The translations under genes were made by a program, and so were the position numbers. A stretch of DNA of 33,442 nucleotides from Cudoniella acicularis (taxonomy: Eukaryota; Ascomycota; Leotiomycetes; Helotiales; Helotiaceae), in assembly GCA_013054445.1 (NCBI GenBank), contig JAAMPI010000522.1, positions 1 to 33,442 on the forward strand, read 5' to 3'. Positions 1-9,863 of this stretch are shown in pieces. The notes under the pieces are model-generated. The model had not been told where the DNA came from. It did no database searches and saw only the letters and a program-made list of their open reading frames with translations. Position 1 is the stretch's first letter. Every line of letters begins with the position of its first letter.

Positions 1-1
1 T

Positions 2-652
2 GTTGGGAAAGAGGGAATGGTGGTGGGTGTTTGTTCGACGGGGAATGTGGAGTTGGTGAAAGGGTTGGGTGCTGATGAGGTGAGTATCTTTTGATCTATC
101 CCGTCATGGCTCAAACTCCTTCTATTATATAAGACTTACAGATTTAGGTAATCGACTACCGACAATCTCTGCCCGTCTACGAACAACTAATAAAAAAATT
201 CGGAGCCAACAAGTTCGACGTAATTATCGACACTGTCGGCATCCAAGAACTATTCCACAACTGCGCGCAAATTCTCAAACCCGGAAAACCATATCTCTCA
301 TTAGGAGTTCAGCCTTCAAAGTGCACAATCCCTGCCTTGCTGTATTCTGTTTGCCAGATACTGTTAAACGCTTTGTGGCCTCGATTTCTGGGTGGCGTCG
401 ATAGAAAATACGTCCAGGTGAATGGGTTTGCGAGTCTTGAGAATTTAGAGGCTTTGGCGGAGATGGCAGAGAAGGGAACGTTGAGGGTGCCGATTGACTC
501 ACAGTGGGAGTTTGGCGATGTGCAGAAGGTATGTGAAACTATTTGAGAATTTCCTTAGCTGACGAACACTGGCTAACCTCTTCAAGGCGTATGAAAAGAT
601 TTTAAGCAAAAGTAAAAGTGGGAAAGTCATTGTGAATGTAGAAAGTCAGTAA
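2..652 (+). CDS. Medium-chain dehydrogenase/reductase (quinone oxidoreductase / RTN4IP1-like), 3' part
   Basis: This is the C-terminal part of an NAD(P)H-dependent oxidoreductase of the MDR superfamily; the N-terminal catalytic domain lies before the window. Exons 2-79, 148-528 and 587-652 join in frame across introns 80-147 (GTGAGT...TTTAG) and 529-586 (GTATGT...TTCAAG). The start of the first exon holds the Rossmann segment (VGVCSTGNVELVKGLGADE), followed by VIDYR and FDVIIDTVG, then the typical MDR tail (QWEFGDVQKAYEKI...GKVIVNV) before TAA at 650-652. The reading is clean, with no stops or frameshifts. The substrate cannot be told; the family includes zinc-free quinone/enone reductases of mitochondria and cytosol. 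The family assignment is firm and the specific function is not. Confidence 0.88.
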
Positions 653-832
653 TGCTCTGATCTTGAAAGGCCTTTTCCTTCGCTCGATCATCGATTAGGA
701 AGTTTCATATAAAGAATAAAGTAGAATAATCAGCGAGTGTGTGAAAGAGGCTGCTGGAAGGAATCAATTACTTTTACTGGTGCTTAACCATCATTTCTTC
801 AGGTTCCAGGCTCAGCACCCCTTCCTTCAAGT

Positions 833-1356
833 TCATTTTCTTCCAACTGGAACATGAGCCTTAACCTCAATTTCAACCTTCATCCCAAAAGCCAACTCAC
901 TAACCCCCACAGCCGTCAAAACCGGCTGATGATTAGGCAAATACCACTTCAAATAGCTCACCATACCCCCCACTGCCTTCTCATCAAGCGGAACATGATA
1001 AGAACGAATAGAATAAACGTCTTCCCATTCTATAGCACCAGAAGTTTTGAGATTATGCTCGACATTCTTGAAAGCTTGCTCGATTTGGGCAGTGACATCG
1101 TTTGGGATTTCGTCTGTTTCGCGGTTCCAACCACCTACGGATGGTGTATCAGTAGTGACGTTTGTGAAATATAAAGAATAAAAAAAGGGGGAGGGGGAAT
1201 TAGTAACTTTGTCGTCCAAGAATATCAAATTTGTCCCGTGGAAACACCGGTTCCAGAGCAGCGAGCGCTAAACTGATATGAAATTGGATTATGATAGCTC
1301 TCTGCCAGAGTACCAGGAATTGGAGCACTTGCTGGCTGATACGGAATTTTTTTTTT
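833..1356 (-). CDS. Rid/YjgF/YER057c-family protein (RidA-like), 5' end unresolved
   Basis: Rid-family proteins are small trimeric enzymes; many hydrolyse reactive enamine/imine intermediates of amino-acid metabolism. The last exon (1134 down to 833) carries the family core: GGWNRETDEIP, then QAFKNVEHNLKTSG, YSIRSYHVPLDE, NHQPVLTAVGVSELA and the ending VEIEVKAHVP. Upstream, the reading CSGTG at about 1250-1265 joins in phase 1 across an intron of about 113 bp (1247-1135, acceptor CCGTAG, branch-like CTGAT), giving a junction close to the family's CSGQGGW. The donor would be GTGTTT, which is weak. In this frame no ATG is reached before a TGA at 1357-1359, so a further 5' exon or decay must be assumed. 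The residues before CSG match the family poorly. Family is well supported for the last exon; whether the gene is functional is open. Confidence 0.62.
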
Positions 1357-2432
1357 TCAACAAAGCTTATATACCTAGCTAAAATAAAAAAAATAAAAAA
1401 CATAGTTTTCAACGTGGCAATGTAAGCAAAAAGAGCAATTCAAACTTTTGAAATGTTGAATATTAACTTGGCCGAGATTTAAAGAAGGATGAGACCAAAG
1501 GAGTCTGCGATGACTTCATCAATAACGCGCATCGACACAACGGAAATAGCCCCCAAATAAACTAGATACTCCTCAAGATTCAACGCCCCAATGTCTCGCT
1601 TTCCAATGGCTAAATATCAAGATTAGCCTCTAAATATTTGCTGTCTTGACTCCCGCGAATCACGCAGTAATATAAGACCGAGGCTCTCGTAAAAATCGAG
1701 AAGCTTTGAGGTCCATAAGACTCTGTGCATAGTATTTGGAACAACTCATCAGAAAATCTTATAATCAGTGTTGAACGATCGAGTACATCTACACCATGCC
1801 CCATCAGACTTCGCGCAATGACCTACCCACATCCAGCTACAAAGCAGCATCATAAAGACTGTATGATACAACCATTCAGCATATTTGAAAGAAAGAGGAT
1901 ATTGCGGCCGCGCAAGCGTCGACTTTCTTTGGTCGAAAACGCTAATATATATCGAGAAGGATTGATCTTGATGGAGCAGCGTCCAGATTGCTGCGCAAGG
2001 ACGCAAGACCAGTGCAGGTCATGAATGGCTGGAATCCTTGAGTGAACGCTAATGCAAGAGCATGCGAGCAAGAGATACCCACTCCACGTTGCTAGGTGGC
2101 TAGCGATGGAACTTCGTGGTAACGGACAGAAGATTGTTGAGTTTGGCAGGGAAGACAAGAAAAGTCCGATTGGGCCAGTGGCCGGAGATGCATTATTCTA
2201 TGTAGTTGAGGCGCTGCGATGAAGCGGTGGCATCTGAATCATGATTCAAAATTGTATAAGTGTTGAAAGATGTTGTTTTTGGGGATCCACAGGGATATTT
2301 ACAGTAGTTGGAAATATCTGAGGGTTCTGCTGCTACGGATGTATTAATGATTAAAAACTGAAATAAAGCGCGGAAATACGTACAATTATTCGGTTGATAA
2401 TTCGTTTTTTTGTTGATAATAACTTTTGCCGG
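1357..2432 (+). other. Intergenic region, no gene seen
   Basis: No reading frame here resembles a known protein or continues across plausible introns. Short open frames on both strands between 1600 and 2160 overlap one another in antisense and lack family motifs. An A/T-rich stretch at 1380-1410 and A-rich runs next to the Rid-family gene are the only compositional features. Confidence 0.5.
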
Positions 2433-3020
2433 TCACCCTGCGAGCGCCTTGCCAATCAAAGCTTGACTCGTCTCAGACATTGGGATCTTCAACGCCAATT
2501 CATGTCCCTTGTCGCTCATCTTTCCCCACGTTTTCCGGAGGATACCAATTATTTTCTCCTCATCGTGGCCCTTCTCGAATGCGTCGAATTGATCATCAAG
2601 GAAAACGAGGCACGCGACATCTTCCAGAATTTGGGTCTCCTCGTTCTTCTTCAAATCCTCTTTGCGGATCAACTTCGCAACCTCTTCTGCTTCCTCCGTT
2701 GTAAAGTTGCAGCCCACACATATCCCAGAGGCCAGGTCCGCCTGCCTTTTCTTCAAAAAAGTCCGCCAATTCAAATATCCTGCCTTCGTCATTGGATACG
2801 AGTCGCGTGGTATTTCCCACCGTCGAAAATGCTGCGCGCGGATTGCGACTTTGAGAATAGGTGACGCGTCCGGAGCACGGAGAGAGAGGTAGTGTGTCAT
2901 CTTCTGCGCGTAGTGAAGTTCATATGGCACGTCCTGGCCGTCGACAATGGTGATGTTTGGATCTTGAGCATGTGCTTCGTCGATGATGGAAATAGCAGCT
3001 TCGTAGTTTTTGGCTGCCAT
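2433..3020 (-). CDS. DUF4202 domain protein
   Basis: This intact single-exon gene of 195 residues starts at ATG 3020 and ends with TGA at 2433. The whole protein matches the DUF4202 family (bacteria and fungi, function unknown). Visible family blocks are the N-terminal IDEAHAQDPN, the central VAIRAQHFRRWEIPRDSYPM followed by AGYLNWRTFLKKR, then QILEDVACLVFLDDQF and DEEKIIGILRKTWGKMS near the C-terminus. The conserved His (AQH), Glu-Asp (LED) and DEEK positions are all present, so the protein is probably functional. There is no signal peptide or membrane segment, so a cytosolic location is likely. The length is usual for the family. The neighbours do not suggest a pathway. Confidence 0.9.
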   Translation of the reverse strand: MAAKNYEAAISIIDEAHAQDPNITIVDGQDVPYELHYAQKMTHYLSLRAPDASPILKVAIRAQHFRRWEIPRDSYPMTKAGYLNWRTFLKKRQADLASGICVGCNFTTEEAEEVAKLIRKEDLKKNEETQILEDVACLVFLDDQFDAFEKGHDEEKIIGILRKTWGKMSDKGHELALKIPMSETSQALIGKALAG

Positions 3021-3399
3021 TGTGGCGGAGAGAATTCGAATTCAGAGGGACAGAGTGGCGAATGTGTGTTGCGGGAATGAATTGAAATGTGCTGAGAATT
3101 GTTGGTGAGGTCCGAATCTGATGTTATGGAAGAGCTGTGGAGGAGTTGGGAGCTTGAAAGAAAAGGGAACTGCTCGTATGGAGGGGTTGAGTAGCATCTC
3201 GCTTAACCCCTCAAGGTGTGTGACAAGAAGTGTGAAGGTGTGTACGGAAAGAAACATAAAAATTAGCACGACGCGACGCGCAAGGCAACATTCGTATATT
3301 AGAACTTCCTATGTAACATACAGGTATTACCCAGCCCTCCGCCTATTGTACTCGCCGTCCGCGTCCTTTGATCAGTAACCCAAGGAGAAATTGTGCGCC
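3021..3399 (+). other. Divergent intergenic region between DUF4202 and ankyrin genes
   Basis: These 379 bp separate the divergently placed DUF4202 gene (-) and ankyrin pseudogene (+) and must hold both promoters. No clear TATA box or repeated motif is visible. Open frames inside it on both strands overlap in antisense and look accidental. Confidence 0.45.
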
Positions 3400-4968
3400 A
3401 TGGAGCTTCTTGAATTGCCTGTCGAGATCGCCCAGCTAATCCTCAACGAAATCGTGCCCGATGTAGGCCTGTATAAGGCGCTGCGATGAAGACTTGTGTG
3501 CAGCAAGCCCCCTTCTTAACGAGCAGACCTTTGGAATTAACATTGACCGAACCAGAGACTTTTGATCAAATGGTGGAAGATTCTCTCTTTGTTGGCCCAC
3601 ATATCGACGTCAAATCCAATCCAAGATGCAAACGAATTACGCCCATCTTTTTTGCTCGGTTTCTGGAATCAAAAGTTAAAAGCGACAACCAGGGAAAGAC
3701 CTTGATCTCGGACTTGATTCAGAATATAGTCCATTTACTCACTGGCGAAGAGAAGTCGCCCACGCTTCGGGAAGCATACACAACGGCACTCTGCGAAGCA
3801 ATGGCAAGACACATGCCCGTGGAGAAAGCGTTACATATTGTTGCCTCGGTAGATGCTAAAGAATGGAACACAACTGGAATACAGAGAGCCGCTGTTGTCG
3901 CAGCCGCGGCCTGCAGTGACATCACATCAATGAAGGCGCTCTTGATGGATCTTCCATATATTCGCCGCGACAGCACTTATTTCGGAAGCATGTTGACTGC
4001 TGCCGCCGTAAATGGTCATTACGAAGCCGCCGTGCTACTTCTAGATCATGGTGCAGATCCAAATGACAGATCAGAACGGTCTCCGAGCGCAATGCAAGCA
4101 GCTGCGTTTGCAGGCCACATCGAAATCGTCCAACTTTTCTTAGCGAGGTTTTACAAGCTCGGGGATTTGGGACGTGAAGACGGTTGAGCCATTATGCAAG
4201 CTTTAGAAGGCCGACGTAAAGATGTTTTGAGGCTACTACTAGCTCGCGTTAATGCGAAGAACAAGCCAAGGACAGAAGACGCGTGTTTNNTGATGCTATT
4301 ACTGCTGGCTGTGCAGATACAGTGGCTGAGATGCTGGATTCCGAGGTTGATCCTTTTGTTATTGGTTACATGTCCACACTTGAGTGGGGCCCACTCCTGA
4401 CTCCTCTCGAGCAGGCTGCTATGTGTGATAGGAAAGAGGTTGTTCAGCTGCTGTTGGATCGAAGACTCGATCGAAGCTACTGTAACCTTGGCGGCGCTCT
4501 GGCTAGAGCGGCCAAAAATGGACATGAAGAAATTGCTACAGCTCTTCTTCGCGAAGGAGCGGATGTGAATTTCGAAGGGAACCATGCAGCCTATGCTAAG
4601 ACGCGTTTCGAACTAGTTTGGTAGCAAATGCAAGCAGGCCACGTCTTACACCCCTAGTTGCCGCTGCACAAAATGACGAGGCAAATATGATTCGATTCCT
4701 GCTTAGCAGAGGAGTTGATCTGAATGCCAATGATCAAGGCCAGCAGGCGTTAGTTTTTGCCTGCAATTATGGTTTTGAGAAAACTGTGCGCGTCCTTATT
4801 GAAGCAGGAGTTGATCCCAATTGCTCACATAACTCCGGCTGGTGTCCTGTATCCCCGTTGAAGTCTGCAATGGATACCGGGCAGGATCATATAGTAAAGC
4901 TTTTGCTCGAACGTGGCGTCGACCCGATTGAAGTTGAGCTTCCGGGGCCTTGGTTCCACAACTTGTAG
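3400..4968 (+). pseudogene. Ankyrin-repeat protein, broken by stops and frameshifts
   Basis: The start at ATG 3400 gives an F-box-like N-terminus (MELLELPVEIAQLILNEIV) typical of fungal ankyrin proteins, but the frame meets TGA at 3487-3489. Coding then resumes in another frame from about 3540. Repeats follow: NGHYEAAVLLLDHGADPN, AGHIEIVQLFLAR, RRKDVLRLLLAR, DRKEVVQLLLDRR, NGHEEIATALLREGADVN, DEANMIRFLLSRGVDLN, FEKTVRVLIEAGVDPN and QDHIVKLLLERGVDP, ending at TAG 4966-4968. Further breaks are TGA 4185-4187, a frame change at the undetermined bases 4289-4290, and a one-base frame change near 4605. Ankyrin repeats bind partner proteins; no specific role can be given. There are no canonical introns at the breaks. 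It is either a pseudogene or a gene in poorly assembled sequence; the substitutions to stop codons favour decay. Confidence 0.8.
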
Positions 4969-6639
4969 AAATTGTTCACTTTCTGTGACAACTGCAATGC
5001 TTGTTCTTCACAGTGTTTCTGCTTTCTTATGCAACACTTCAAACTTTAGTTTCGTTGTGTCGTTGAAGCGCTAACGGAGCGATCACTCATTGTAAGAAAG
5101 GGCTCCTGCAAATTGGCGTTTAGCAGGCTTCTCAACTCGATATAAAGTGATCCCAATGGGGAATGCTTTAGGATCGCATCGCCCTGCATCAAATGTTCAT
5201 ATCTAACCACGACAACTGGTGTTGCAGAGTGTATCCCAATTGGCGTAAGCACAGAGAGTTTAGAAGCTCATGCAAGGCCACCAGCGTGGAACACAGGGAT
5301 CAAGAGGTCGAATTCATCCAAATGGCTGCATAAAAATGTCACTAAGAGGTTGGTTGCCTAGTTTTTAAATCCGGACTAAGTCCGGACTGCTGCGCCGCAA
5401 TCAAGAACGTCCATGTGATCGACCTCATTCTGCCTTGACATTGACCCTATTGTTTCTTGATTTGTTATCTATGTCATAGCTCTTCACCCGCTCTCCTCTT
5501 GTAACCAAAAAGTCCATGGCTTCTTGGGTGGTTGAAATAGAATGGTTGCTAAATGGGCGGTGTGGAGCTGAGCGTAGTTGGTGGTCCTGCATGTCCCCCT
5601 CCTTAAGCGAGATATACAGAAAGCCTCTAAAAACCTATCCCCCACTCTCAACCAGAACTTCATCTGGAGACTAGGACCAAATGGTTTAGCTACGGCGTGA
5701 GCTGCTGGCCCTTGCTTTGAAACTGTGGCCCTTTTCGCCTTTCATCAGTGCACAGTGCATGCTAGACTCTAGAGTATCTATCAATCAAAACTATATGGCT
5801 GCGAAGAAGGTCTCTGGCCCCACCCGCAGCAGCATCACCATCACCATGCCCTTGAAATCACTCCACCGCCCACAACGTACAAACAAAGAATACACTATTC
5901 TAGCTCTGGCCCTTGACATCCTTCGTGAACCCCAAACGATCCATCATTTTGCCTTTGCATTAATTCTTGAAAGAAACGCCTATAAAAACGCCATCAAACT
6001 CAGCGTCGCAGCGACCTAGAATTTAGACACTTCGAAGTGAACCAAGCCTCGGCAGGCTTTCTGACTTTCTCTAAGGCACCGTGGCATCAACGGAAAACTC
6101 ACCGAGATCGTAGTTCATTCGTAACAAGATACAACTGAGAAAGAAGGCTAGAAAAGAGGCTAGGGAGAAACTTTAAAGATTCAAGGTTTAAGGCTGAGGT
6201 CGCCCGGTGAATTGTGGATAACAGTCTTGGTAAGACTTTCTTGCAGCTCTCAAGAGTTGAGTCTTGTCAGCCTTAAATACGATGAGCTGACTCGGTTGAG
6301 TTGAGAAGTGCGGCTGTAAAATTGTGAATAAGGTTAGGTAGTGGTCTGTGACTTCTTGCCTCCACATTGGGATCGAGCCCCGTCATCGGTGCATTGACTG
6401 GGGGCCAGGCAGCAAAGACTCCAAAGAGGCACACAATGCCTGTGTTTTCGGTGTTCTTTCTTGCTCGCCAGCTGCGAGGTTGGAGAAGTAAAAGGGGATG
6501 GAGGCTAGAGGCTGAGGGAGGTGGGATGTTTGTGCTATGATGAGATCAGATTACGGATAGGATGAGGAAGTCTAGAATCTGGAATGATGATTGCTACGCC
6601 TTGTTTATGTAAGCAGCTGGCGTTTTAACGTATTGTTGG
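4969..6639 (+). other. Gene-poor region
   Basis: No supported gene. A frame of about 100 codons at 5717-6019 lacks an ATG at its start, shows no family resemblance and is not reported as a gene. A short perfect inverted repeat at 5370-5386 is listed separately. From about 6460 the + strand becomes poor in C, continuing into the repeat array. Confidence 0.5.
5370..5386. repeat. Perfect 7-bp inverted repeat with 3-bp spacer
   Basis: The arms TCCGGAC and GTCCGGA are separated by TAA. The sequence is followed by CTGC and a GC-rich CTGCGCCGC stretch. It could form a small hairpin, be a symmetrical protein-binding site, or be the end of a degenerate transposable element; no partner copy is seen in the window. 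Confidence 0.6.
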
Positions 6640-7900
6640 TCGTTGACTTGTTACTGTACTACCGCAGGGCGATATTTTCGGAATTTGGCGCGAATTAGTG
6701 ATGTTGACGAGGTGATTTGCTTTAGGTATTGGCTGGATGGTTATGGATACTATTTTAGGATTCGGAGTTTGGCTGAGAGCTGGGTAATACGAGATTAGTT
6801 GAGAGTTTGCTTTTAGGTGTTGGCTGAAAGGGCATGGATACTAATTTAGGATTCGGAGTTTGGCGCCGAGCTGGGAGCTTATGTTTAGGTGTTGGCTGAA
6901 TGGGTTATGGTATGTTGGTCATTGTTTGTTTCATTTACAAGATAGAGTTTGTCATTCTGCCCTAGCTGGCTGACTTAGTGGAGTTGGGAATTTTGGCAAG
7001 TTTGTGGTGAGGATTAGAGTGGATTAGAATGGGATAGAGGTGGGGTGGCAGTGTCCCTTCTAGTTTCAACTTCACAGCACTTTCCTAGGAAGGAGGACTC
7101 GTTACCGCGGGGCATTGATTTCGGAGTTTAGCACCAGCTGGTGATGCTGATAGTGGAGGTTGAAGGGGAGTTTATTTTAGGTTTTGGCAGAATTGGTATG
7201 GTATGTTGGTTGGTCATTTTCTGTGATTCTGCCCCGTACGGCTGACTTTGTGGGGTTTAGAAGTTTTGCAAGTTTGTGGTGTGGATTAGAATGGCTGACT
7301 TGATTTACTTGAGTCCTGACGGAATTTGTGAGCTTGCACTGTAGATTAGATTGAATTGGATAGAAGGTATATTCTTAAACTTCACCGCACTTACCCAAGA
7401 AAGGTAGAAGATGCCATTTCTACTGAGTGTAGATATCGGAGTTTGCGCGGGCTAGTGATACTGACGAGGGAGATTAGCTAGGAGTTTGTTTTAGGTGTTG
7501 GCAGAGTGGACAATATCATTGGTACATCGATTATGGTTTGTGTCGTTCACAGAATACGAAGTAGAGTTTGCGAGTCTGCCCTGTATGGCTGATTTGAGTC
7601 CTGACTTGGTGGAATTTGGAATTTTAAAAATTTGAAGTGTGGATTAGATCGATTAGAATGGAATGGCGGTGCCTCTTCTCAGTTTCAACTTCGCGGCACT
7701 TTCCTTAGAGGGAGGACTCGTTGCTGTGGGGCGTCAACTCGGAGCTTGGCGCGAACTGGTGATGCTGAAGAGGGAGATTCTATCATTTGGACAATGAAGT
7801 CTACGATTCTGCCCTGGCTAACTTGGTGAAGTTTAAAGTTTCTAATCTTGCAGGGTCTCACCGCAATCTCCCAAAACAGAAGGAGACTCCATCGGAGTCC
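6640..7900 (+). repeat. Degenerate tandem repeat array, units about 300-440 bp
   Basis: The same ordered landmarks recur. A TCGGAGTTTGGCGCG-like block followed by TGGTGATGCTGA-like sequence occurs at 6678, 7121, 7436 and 7739, with spacings of 443, 315 and 303 bp. It is preceded by a CTTCACAGCACTTTCC-like block and GGAGGACTCGTTACCGC at about 7070 and 7685, with weaker copies at 7380 and 7855. A TAGGTGTTGGCTGAA-like block and a GATTAGAATGG-like block also recur in order. The first unit has an inner ~75-90 bp duplication (about 6720, 6808, 6882), which explains its greater length. The copies differ by substitutions and small indels, so the array is old. No open frame is conserved across the units. 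It could be a decayed satellite, a nested transposon remnant or a relic of unequal recombination. Confidence 0.75.
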
Positions 7901-9863
7901 ATTTTAGACCGGCAGCAAAGCATTTCATTGCTAGGTAGCCACTTGTGCCTTACCACCTTAGTACCTTTTTGCACTGCCCCCCTGGGGCTCAACTATCTTG
8001 GGTAAAATGATGTCAGAGGGTTCCGACAGCTTGAATGTGGCGCATAGCTAATCTCGTGTTACATTTAGCCGAACCAGACTACGAGGTTGGGTTGCGATGT
8101 TCACTTATAGTAGTCCATTTTGGGACTTAGTATACTGTATTCGTGTCCAGGGGTCCACAGACCACGAGGAAAGGGTGTAGCCTTAAAACACCTGCGCCCT
8201 GCCTTGTGGATCTCGTGGAGCATTCGGATGAATATTGGATAAAAGTGGGGATCTTATTTTTTTTTTAGTGGGTAAGGAATGACCACGATGGGAATGGGTC
8301 ATGTTGACAACGGTGGATGATGATGAATGTTTTGGTGGTTCTCGTGCTCGGTATTGTCAGTCACATTGTGTTGGTTGGTTTTGGGGACGGGTGACTTCCG
8401 AGCCACGTGGCTAATTTCTTTCCGGGATGATGTTGGCAAATAGGAAATTATTTTTCTTTTTTTGTTTTTGGGGGAGAAATTCGTGGGTATTGGATAGGTT
8501 GTGGGATTAGGATAAAGTTCAGGTTGATTTGTTGGCTGCTTTGTTTTTGTGTTGTGAGGAGAGAAGGGAGAGAGAGATCCTTGTTGGGGAGATTAGGCGA
8601 AGGTTTATTTTGTGGAGAGGACAGGGGGTATGACGAGCATGATGAGCATTTGATAAGTGGTAGGGACAGGTGACTGAGCCTCCAGAGATGCCTTAGGGGA
8701 TATGGAACGGTGAGATGTTTGATGATTTTGTTGATGATGGGATAGTGGGTTTTGTGAGGGTAAAGATTTGTTTAGGAGATGAGTTATACGGTAAGTATCG
8801 TTGTTTGTAACATAAAGTACACGGTAGTTATATACCAGTTAATATTTGCTAAAAGAGTGAGTTCTATGATTATAAATATTACTAATAACACGACGACTGG
8901 GGTATTAACACACTATTGGTTGATATACGGATTTAATTAATTTTTATAATTCTTTCCGACTTATACCCACAGGATATTTCGGATTCCACGAGCCGTAGAA
9001 TCCAAATTACAAGGTAGATCTGGGTTAGATTCTGATTCCCGAAGAGCTGAACTATTGAAGCCGTTGGAATCATTCTGGAGTCCGAGAAAAAGCGCCTAAG
9101 TGATGGCATTCAAACTAATCTCTCAGCAGAAGCAATGCCATCAAGGCATTATTCAGCTTGAAATATTGAGTTTGAAAATGTCCCGCTCATTGTATCGTGA
9201 AGCTTCCAGCTGAATTTTCAAACTTCTGAGTAAGAGAGGCGAAAATCAAGCAGAAAGCCAAAGGCTTGTCGGTGAAGTGTATCGTCAAACTCAAGATGGC
9301 CTCAGATTAGGGGGTTTCTTTCTAGAAGCGCTTATACAACGGGACTCACAGTGAGCTTCGCCTCAAGAACAGGCCTTCAACCCCATATATCGCTCATCTC
9401 ACTTCGCACTAAGGGTCATTTGGCCACTTTAGTTGTTGTCTCACAGCCCGAAGAGTCATGTACCGTGTACACGTGACCCCCGCTATGCAAGCTAGGGAAG
9501 CTAGGCGAAGGTGCCAAACCCATGTCAGGCAGCAAGGCAGGCATTTTTCCAAGGCTGACTGTTAGCGCTCGGGCGGTTGCCTTGTTCCAGCTCGTTGCGA
9601 TGGTCGCTCCTCCACCTTTACCGTTCGCAACAAACAATCAAAATCATCGAAAGGGCCGCGCAGTCAAGCTGATTGTCGCAACTATCGCAAGCATCAAGTT
9701 TTTCGTATTATCAAGTTGATCTCGGCGCGCTGACGACCTCAGACGGTCGCTGTCGCATCCTTTCGCCCCTTTGCACCAAGGCTGCACGGGCGCAATAATC
9801 TTTATTCAGGCGACAACCTCTCCGCACCGAGAGGCATCAAAGTCATCACAAAAAGCACCTGGT
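7901..9863 (+). other. Gene-poor, partly C-depleted region
   Basis: No supported gene. The + strand from about 8230 to 8780 is dominated by G and T with very few C, with poly-T runs at 8260 and 8455, then turns A/T-rich from 8800 to 8960. The last few hundred bases hold the 5' region of the nucleoside-hydrolase-like gene; no clear TATA box is seen. Confidence 0.5.

Noticed and set aside
5820..5850. CAT/CAC-rich run resembling a short repeat
   Set aside because: Too short and irregular to be a defined repeat.
5717..6019. 100-codon open frame on the + strand
   Set aside because: It begins with TTG instead of ATG, shows no family motif or signal peptide, and has no supporting introns or neighbours.
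6640..7900. CRISPR-like array
   Set aside because: The units are hundreds of bases long, strongly diverged and not separated by unique spacers of uniform size, and the organism is a fungus.
9771..9863. N-terminal extension of the nucleoside-hydrolase-like protein by 31 codons
   Set aside because: The extension would start at TTG; the first ATG is at 9864 and has a good initiation context.
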